A DNA stretch of 10,086 bases, taken from assembly GCA_002423075.1 (NCBI GenBank), contig DIUS01000089.1, forward strand, positions 8,214-18,299, written 5' to 3'. Positions within the stretch are counted from its first letter, which is position 1. Each line of letters opens with the position of its first letter. This document shows, one piece after another, positions 5,763 to 10,086 of the stretch. The notes beneath the pieces were generated by a model. The model worked only from the letters and a program-made list of their open reading frames with translations. It searched no databases and was not told where the DNA came from. The stretch is from Microbacteriaceae bacterium UBA6152 (lineage in GTDB: Bacteria; Actinomycetota; Actinomycetes; Actinomycetales; Microbacteriaceae). A program made the position numbers and the translations under genes.

Positions 5763-8142
5763 CCTCGAGGGCGACAGAGCCGATGGCGCTCGCACCGACC
5801 GCGATGAGAATCAGGTGAAGGGGCGGGGCACCGAGCTGCAAGAAATCGGTGACGGCCGGGATGAACAGCAGCACCGGCAGCCCGAGGTAGGCCGCGACGA
5901 CGACAAGGCTCGTGATGAGCGTGAACGGTCGTGACAAGATCACGAGCACCCACAGAGCGGTGAGGGTGAGAGTGATGACGGCGGTGGTCTGCACGACCGC
6001 GGCCTCAGCACCGCCCAGGTAGGTGTAGGCGACGACCGAGATGAGCGTGCCTCCGACGATGAGGCCGGAGGGAATGCAAAAGCGCGCGGCTCGACGTAGG
6101 AAACCAGGCCGGTAGCGCTGGATATTCGGCAGCAGTGCGAGCACGAGCGCGGGCAACCCGATGGTGAGGCCGTCAACGATCGACAATTGCCGCGGCAAGA
6201 ACGGGAAGGGCCAGAGCAGCACGCCGAACACGACGGAGAACAGCACGGCGTAGGTCGTCTTCGACAAGAACAGCTTGGCGAGACGCTCGACGTTCGCGAT
6301 GACCTGTCGGCCCTCGGCGACGATGCGCGGCAGGCGGCTGAACTGGCCATCGAGCAGCACGAGGCGCGCGACGGCGCGCGTGGCCGCGGCACCCGATCCC
6401 ATGGCGATACCCATGTCGGCGTGCTTGAGCGCGAGTGCGTCGTTGACACCGTCGCCCGTCATCGCGACCGTGTGCCCGAGGCGCTGCAGCGAGAGCACCA
6501 TGGCCTTCTTCTGCTCGGGGCTCACGCGGCCGAAGACGCGGTGCTCGCGCATGATCGCGTCGAGCTCTGCCTCATCGTCGGGAAGCTGGCGCGCGTCGAA
6601 TCCGGGACCCTCGTGGTGGATGCCCGCCTCGCGCGCGACCGCGGCCACGGTGCGCGGGTCATCACCCGAGATGACGCACAGCTCGACCTCTTGCTCACGG
6701 AAGTACCCCAGCGTCTCGTGCGCGTCGTCGCGCACCTTCTCGCGGAACGACACGAGTGCGACGGCGCGCAAGCCTACGGGCAGCTCGGGCTCGGGCAGGC
6801 GCTCGCCTTCGGCAAGCTCGGGCTCGGGGTCGAGCACGACGTCGGCGCGGGCGAGCACGACCGTGCGCTCGCCCGCTGTCGCGCGTTCGGCGAACCGGGC
6901 GAGAGCATCCGTCGCATCAGGCACATCGGCGAGCACGATGTCGGGGGCTCCGAGCACCCAGGTGCCGCGAGCCGGGCCGTCTGCGAACGAGACGGCACTC
7001 CACTTGCGGCGGCTCGAGAACTCGATCGCGCGCACCGGTTGCTCGGCGGGCGGCGAGGTGAAGCGGGTGACAAGGGCGACCGCGGTGGCGTTGGCATTGC
7101 GGTCGGCGCCCATCCAGGCGAGCACGGCCTCAGATGCGACATCGAGATCAGTGCTGCCGATAGGGTCCACGACGTCGAGCACCATGCGGCCCTCGGTGAG
7201 CGTGCCCGTCTTGTCGAGGCAGAGCATGTCGACGCGCGCAAGCCCCTCGACGGCCGCGAGCTCTTGCACGAGCACTTGGTTGCGCGCAAGCTTCACCGCA
7301 CCGACCGCGAGCGCGACGCTCGTCATAAACACGAGCCCCTGCGGAATCATCGCGATGAGGCTCGCGGCTGAGGCCACCGTCGCCTCGCGCCAGGCACCCG
7401 TCGCGATCGCGACCCCCCAGCCGCCGACCGCCTGCATCTGGCCGTTGACGACGATCGCGCCGACCGGCAGCAGCAGAATGGTGATCCACCTGATGATCTT
7501 CGCGATGCCGCTGCGCAGCTCGCTACTCACGAGCGAGAACTGTTTGGCCTCGGCCGTGATGCGGGCGGCGTAGGAGTCGGCACCGACGCGGATGACCCGC
7601 GCGAGTCCGCTGCCCGCGACGACAGTCGAACCCGACATGAGCTCGCGCCCCGCGGGCGACGAGACCGGATCGGCTTCGCCCGTGAGAAGCGACTCGTCGA
7701 TGTCGAGCCCGTGGCTCTCGAGCACGACGGCGTCGGCGGTGACCTGATCGCCGGCGGAAAGCACGAGGATGTCGTCGAGCACGACCTCGCCGACGCGAAT
7801 CTCGCCGACCTGACCGTCGCGCATGACACGTGCCTTCGGGGCGTTCAGCACCGCGAGGCGGCTCAGTGTGAGCTTGGCGCGGAACTCCTGTGCCACCCCG
7901 ATGACGACGTTGGCGATGACGAAGAAGCCGAAGATCGCGTCTTGCCAGTAGCCGAGCACGAGCAGCAACGCGAAGCTTCCGCCGACGATGAGGTTGAAGA
8001 GCGTGAACAGGTTGGCCTGCATGATGCGCCAGAACGAGCGGCCGGTGTCGCTCGGCATGACGTTCACCTGCCCGAGCTCGGTGCGCGAGCGCACCTCGGT
8101 GAGGGTGAGGCCTGCTGCGGGGGATTCGCCGGTCGTCGTCAC
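5683..8142 (-). CDS. P-type ATPase, HAD-IC family, CtpE-like (probable cation transporter)
   Basis: An 819-residue membrane pump. It has an actuator domain with LLTGEADP (153-159), the phosphorylation motif DKTGTLT with catalytic Asp310, the nucleotide-domain segment RRKWSAVSF (378-386), and the hinge MTGDGVNDALALKHADMG (561-578). Two hydrophobic hairpins precede the actuator and catalytic parts and about six helices follow. There is no N-terminal metal-binding domain and no CPC motif, so it is not a P1B heavy-metal pump. The overall pattern resembles CtpE of mycobacteria, reported to move Ca2+; the ion here is inference. The fourth helix reads IPQGL where Ca2+ pumps have PEGL. The start is the GTG at 8140-8142, which has TAGGCT 7 bases upstream and no ribosome binding site. 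Its last 27 codons, including the stop, lie inside the end of the convergent EamA gene. Confidence 0.9.
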   Translation of the reverse strand: MTTTGESPAAGLTLTEVRSRTELGQVNVMPSDTGRSFWRIMQANLFTLFNLIVGGSFALLLVLGYWQDAIFGFFVIANVVIGVAQEFRAKLTLSRLAVLNAPKARVMRDGQVGEIRVGEVVLDDILVLSAGDQVTADAVVLESHGLDIDESLLTGEADPVSSPAGRELMSGSTVVAGSGLARVIRVGADSYAARITAEAKQFSLVSSELRSGIAKIIRWITILLLPVGAIVVNGQMQAVGGWGVAIATGAWREATVASAASLIAMIPQGLVFMTSVALAVGAVKLARNQVLVQELAAVEGLARVDMLCLDKTGTLTEGRMVLDVVDPIGSTDLDVASEAVLAWMGADRNANATAVALVTRFTSPPAEQPVRAIEFSSRRKWSAVSFADGPARGTWVLGAPDIVLADVPDATDALARFAERATAGERTVVLARADVVLDPEPELAEGERLPEPELPVGLRAVALVSFREKVRDDAHETLGYFREQEVELCVISGDDPRTVAAVAREAGIHHEGPGFDARQLPDDEAELDAIMREHRVFGRVSPEQKKAMVLSLQRLGHTVAMTGDGVNDALALKHADMGIAMGSGAAATRAVARLVLLDGQFSRLPRIVAEGRQVIANVERLAKLFLSKTTYAVLFSVVFGVLLWPFPFLPRQLSIVDGLTIGLPALVLALLPNIQRYRPGFLRRAARFCIPSGLIVGGTLISVVAYTYLGGAEAAVVQTTAVITLTLTALWVLVILSRPFTLITSLVVVAAYLGLPVLLFIPAVTDFLQLGAPPLHLILIAVGASAIGSVALEVMHRLVSRGGDDSAAARAAEQAARRG

Positions 8143-8149
8143 ACGCGCG

Positions 8150-8155
8150 AGCCTA
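8150..8155 (-). promoter_or_regulatory. -10 element for a leaderless P-type ATPase transcript
   Basis: On the - strand TAGGCT is followed by 7 bases (CGCGCGT) and the GTG at 8140-8142. The 65-bp gap (8143-8207) after the HIRAN-domain gene holds nothing else I recognise. The ATPase probably has its own promoter and is not simply read through from the hip-like genes. Confidence 0.45.
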
Positions 8156-8207
8156 GTCGGGACATACTATGGCGAAGCCGAGCCGCGCTCCGAACTCACG
8201 ACACCTA

Positions 8208-9029
8208 CTACTGGGACGTAGCTAGTTTGAACTTCTCTCCAGCGAGCAGGTCCAATCCGTCCGCATCTGCCGACTTTGCGCGGACCAAGACGCGAAGATG
8301 CCACCCAGCTTCAGGTCCGTTCACCCTTTCTACGACGTTGTGCAATCTCCCGTCGAACATCGCTGAATGAATTGGCTCAAGGAGCAGGTCTGGCACGTAT
8401 CCGAAAGGACGTCCTTTGGCATCGAGAACCAGCATCGCGGTGTCGGACCAGTCGTTCGATGGTTCCGGACAGAGTTCTAGAACGTCACCCTGAGAGAGCT
8501 CAGACAAGATGCCCTCTATCTCGTCAGGAGAGTAAGGACCTGCAGAGTCGCCCCCCAACGGCACCGACTTGGTCATCAGGTGTCTAATTCCATGCACAAG
8601 GTAGACACATTGCCAACCTTCGTCCGTCTGTCGAGGCACCGGGTAGAGAAGGATCGTGTCTCCTTCTCGCTTGCCTTGAGTGCGCGCGAGAAGCTCCCAA
8701 GGCGTTGACTCACTTTCCTCCACTGCGAGTTCTTGGAGGTGACGAGCGAAATCAGGTCGGCGAGGATCCATAACTCGCTGAGCAAAGAAGGGAAAGAGTT
8801 CCTTCGACTCGTACGAGGAACCTAGGTCAGGAAATCCAAGGAGAGGGCGGAACCCTTCAACCTCGCGTGCTCGCGCGAGGTACTCAAAACGGAACGTCTC
8901 GTCATCAGACGAAAGCAAGCCGATCGGTTCGATTGCTCTCGTAAGTGGGTGTTGCCAGCACACGACAAGGCGGCGCATCGCGTCATCAACGATGCTCGCG
9001 TGGCCGCGTTCATCAATCGCGGATTGCAT
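8208..9029 (-). CDS. HIRAN-domain protein with HipA-N1/HipS-like N-terminus; putative antitoxin or regulator of the adjacent kinase
   Basis: A 273-residue soluble protein. Residues about 20-90 (RRLVVCWQHP, IGLLSSDDETFRFEYL, GFRPLLGFPDL, FPFFAQRVM) follow the order of the HipA N-subdomain 1: a short barrel with a GxL turn, an FxYL strand, and a final LFPFF segment. A middle block, WELLARTQGKREGDTILLYP (111-130) then CVYLVHGIRHL, leads into a HIRAN-like part (about 180-252): GDVLELCPEPSNDWSDTAML, then GRPFGYVPDLL. HIRAN domains bind DNA ends in HLTF; whether this one does is unknown. The ATG at 9029 overlaps the kinase gene by 17 bp and has AAGGAG 7 bases upstream, so both proteins are probably made together. 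By analogy with HipBST, where a separate N1-like protein (HipS) restrains the kinase HipT, it may be the antitoxin. GC is well below the neighbouring ATPase gene. The fold calls are by eye. Confidence 0.65.
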   Translation of the reverse strand: MQSAIDERGHASIVDDAMRRLVVCWQHPLTRAIEPIGLLSSDDETFRFEYLARAREVEGFRPLLGFPDLGSSYESKELFPFFAQRVMDPRRPDFARHLQELAVEESESTPWELLARTQGKREGDTILLYPVPRQTDEGWQCVYLVHGIRHLMTKSVPLGGDSAGPYSPDEIEGILSELSQGDVLELCPEPSNDWSDTAMLVLDAKGRPFGYVPDLLLEPIHSAMFDGRLHNVVERVNGPEAGWHLRVLVRAKSADADGLDLLAGEKFKLATSQ

Positions 9030-9954
9030 TGCGCATCTCCTTCAGGTTCTCTTGCATCAAGTTAACGCTGAACCTATGGGCGACGTCTGACATTCCATAG
9101 ACGCCTGAAACTATCGTCTCAAAGTCACCATCTTTGATCGCACTAAGCTTCTCACCCCAATGCTTGCGAACGCTGGAGGTTGTCCGGGTCGCAGCCATAC
9201 TCGCGAGATCGATCAGGCTCGGAATCTGCTGAGAACCCCAGTCGAACCGCCAGGCGGTCGCGCGCCTCCTGTACGCGTCCAACATAGACGGCGTTTGCAG
9301 GATGCGAGCTCGGCGATCGTCCGTGAGGTTGAATCCGAGGGAGCTCTCATTGTCGTACGCCGGTGCGAGGCGCGTAGTGTCGTCCCCGAGCGACGGTCGA
9401 AGGATGGACCAGTTCTGCTCGTGTCTATCGCGGTTCGAAATCAAGCCGTCCAAGATAAGCATGCCAATGAAGACGTCCCAACCGGAGAACGGCTGCAGCT
9501 CGGGCGACGAACTTGGCGGGCAGCCCGTGTCCTGAAGTACTAGTTGTATGGCGTCAAGTGTGTAGCCAGGCGTCGACGGGGACTTCTCCCGAGAGTCCCG
9601 TCCAGCGAAAGGGAGGTCGACGGCGTTGATCAACCAGAGACCCCCCGTGTACATGTCCCACTCGACGCCCGGCCGCACATTCCGAGAAAGTGTTCCGTAT
9701 CGCTTATGGCGAAGGGCAAGCCGGGTCTCTGCTGTCGGGACACCAACTAGCCCCGCAACGCCCTCTGCGATGCGCTCGGAGTGGTCGCCTCTTTGCGAGT
9801 GGCCATTGTCGTGAACCACTACGGGCTTGAAGAGCCACAAGCCTCGCGTTGGGTCAGAGTCTGAGGGGTCTCTGAGCCAGCATTTCTCACTCGCTCCAAG
9901 CGGCTCATCACGAACGACGAGCCACTCTGACACGTCAATCACGGGTGACTCCAC
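9013..9954 (-). CDS. HipA-fold Ser/Thr kinase lacking the N1 subdomain (HipT-like), putative toxin
   Basis: A 313-residue protein whose kinase core begins almost at the N-terminus: the ATP-lysine candidate is Lys43 in LWLFKP, followed by HSERIAEGVAGLVGVPTAE (about 58-76) and GTLSRNV. The catalytic loop LDGLISNRDRHEQNWSIL (168-185) gives Asp176 and Asn181, the same five-residue spacing as Asp309/Asn314 of E. coli HipA. The Mg2+-binding Asp is probably Asp201 in LAPAYDNESSLGF. HipA kinases halt growth by phosphorylating aminoacyl-tRNA synthetases; the target here is unknown. The N1 subdomain that HipA carries is missing, and a similar segment is found in the next gene, as in split HipS/HipT systems. 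No hipB gene is visible. The GTG at 9952-9954 is the first possible start: in-frame TGA and TAG codons lie just upstream. TAGCCT 6 bases before it suggests a leaderless mRNA. Confidence 0.75.
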   Translation of the reverse strand: MESPVIDVSEWLVVRDEPLGASEKCWLRDPSDSDPTRGLWLFKPVVVHDNGHSQRGDHSERIAEGVAGLVGVPTAETRLALRHKRYGTLSRNVRPGVEWDMYTGGLWLINAVDLPFAGRDSREKSPSTPGYTLDAIQLVLQDTGCPPSSSPELQPFSGWDVFIGMLILDGLISNRDRHEQNWSILRPSLGDDTTRLAPAYDNESSLGFNLTDDRRARILQTPSMLDAYRRRATAWRFDWGSQQIPSLIDLASMAATRTTSSVRKHWGEKLSAIKDGDFETIVSGVYGMSDVAHRFSVNLMQENLKEMRNAIRD

Positions 9955-9960
9955 CTCGAG

Positions 9961-9966
9961 AGGCTA
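9961..9966 (-). promoter_or_regulatory. -10 element for a leaderless hip-like kinase transcript
   Basis: On the - strand TAGCCT is followed by 6 bases (CTCGAG) and the GTG at 9952-9954. There is no ribosome binding site in front of the kinase gene, whereas the downstream gene has a strong one. If correct, the two-gene module starts here. Confidence 0.4.
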
Positions 9967-10086
9967 TCAATCACCTCGGACCGGGCTGAGGTTCGCTGTC
10001 CTAGTCGACGGAGCGGGCCGCAACAATCCATGCGCAGCCCTCGTCACCTTGTCGGCGATTCGAACTAGGGCGTGTCTGACAAATAG
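9967..10086. other. Unassigned right-edge stretch; possible IS tip at its end
   Basis: No gene can be supported in these 120 bases. On the - strand a frame is open from the window edge to a TGA at 9967-9969 (39 codons, including VRIADKVTRAAHGLLRPAPS), 12 bp before the kinase start. It could be the tail of an unseen upstream gene, but nothing in it is recognisable. On the + strand the last bases, CTAG at 10065-10068 running into GGGCGTGTCTGACAAATAG, look like the terminal inverted repeat of an insertion sequence next to a short target. The other end is outside the window. Confidence 0.25.

Noticed and set aside
6187..7573. Two long + strand open frames (about 394 and 432 codons) across the ATPase gene
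   Set aside because: They are antisense shadows of a clearly conserved P-type ATPase, with low-complexity composition and no start signals.
10050..10075. GTTCGAATC on the - strand, resembling a tRNA T-loop and so a possible tRNA end or attachment site
   Set aside because: The bases on either side do not pair into a T-stem beyond one G-C pair, and no acceptor or anticodon arm is present.
1..10086. CRISPR arrays, rRNA, tRNA, riboswitches, replication origin
   Set aside because: No spaced direct repeats, tRNA-like folds, conserved rRNA segments or known riboswitch cores were seen on either strand.

Overview
The window is GC-rich chromosomal DNA with GTG starts, short spacers and several candidate leaderless promoters. 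Together with a purA / GNAT / chorismate mutase run, this suggests an actinobacterium, most likely a Microbacteriaceae member. That assignment is inferred from composition and gene style, not from a marker gene.

Layout. The left edge (1-96, +) is the tail of an NTF2/SnoaL-like protein. It converges on a broken DUF2256-DUF3253 gene (100-370, -), which has a one-base frameshift and a large internal deletion. A perfect 21-bp inverted repeat (426-481) separates that remnant from an MFS exporter gene (528-1817, -). The exporter is divergent from a TetR repressor gene (1918-2583, +). Their shared intergenic region carries two similar palindromes, TTGTCC-N4-GGAYAA, whose centres are 31 bp apart. This is a typical self-regulated efflux pair.

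The core + strand run is purA (2623-3909, last-but-one step to AMP), a RimJ/RimL-type acetyltransferase (3912-4499), a type II chorismate mutase (4531-4836) and an EamA transporter (4833-5762). The genes are tightly spaced or overlapping. The EamA gene meets a CtpE-like P-type ATPase gene (5683-8142, -) tail to tail, with an 80-bp coding overlap.

The right part (about 8208-10086) has clearly lower GC and looks like accessory DNA. It holds two overlapping - strand genes. The first is a short HipA-fold kinase lacking the HipA N-terminal subdomain (9013-9954). The second is a protein combining a HipA-N1/HipS-like N-terminus with a HIRAN-like domain (8208-9029). No HipB-type DNA-binding partner is visible. 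This is the most interesting part of the window: it looks like a split HipA-family toxin-antitoxin or defence module in which the putative antitoxin half carries a domain known elsewhere for binding DNA ends. The right edge ends in a short unassigned stretch that may contain the tip of an insertion sequence.
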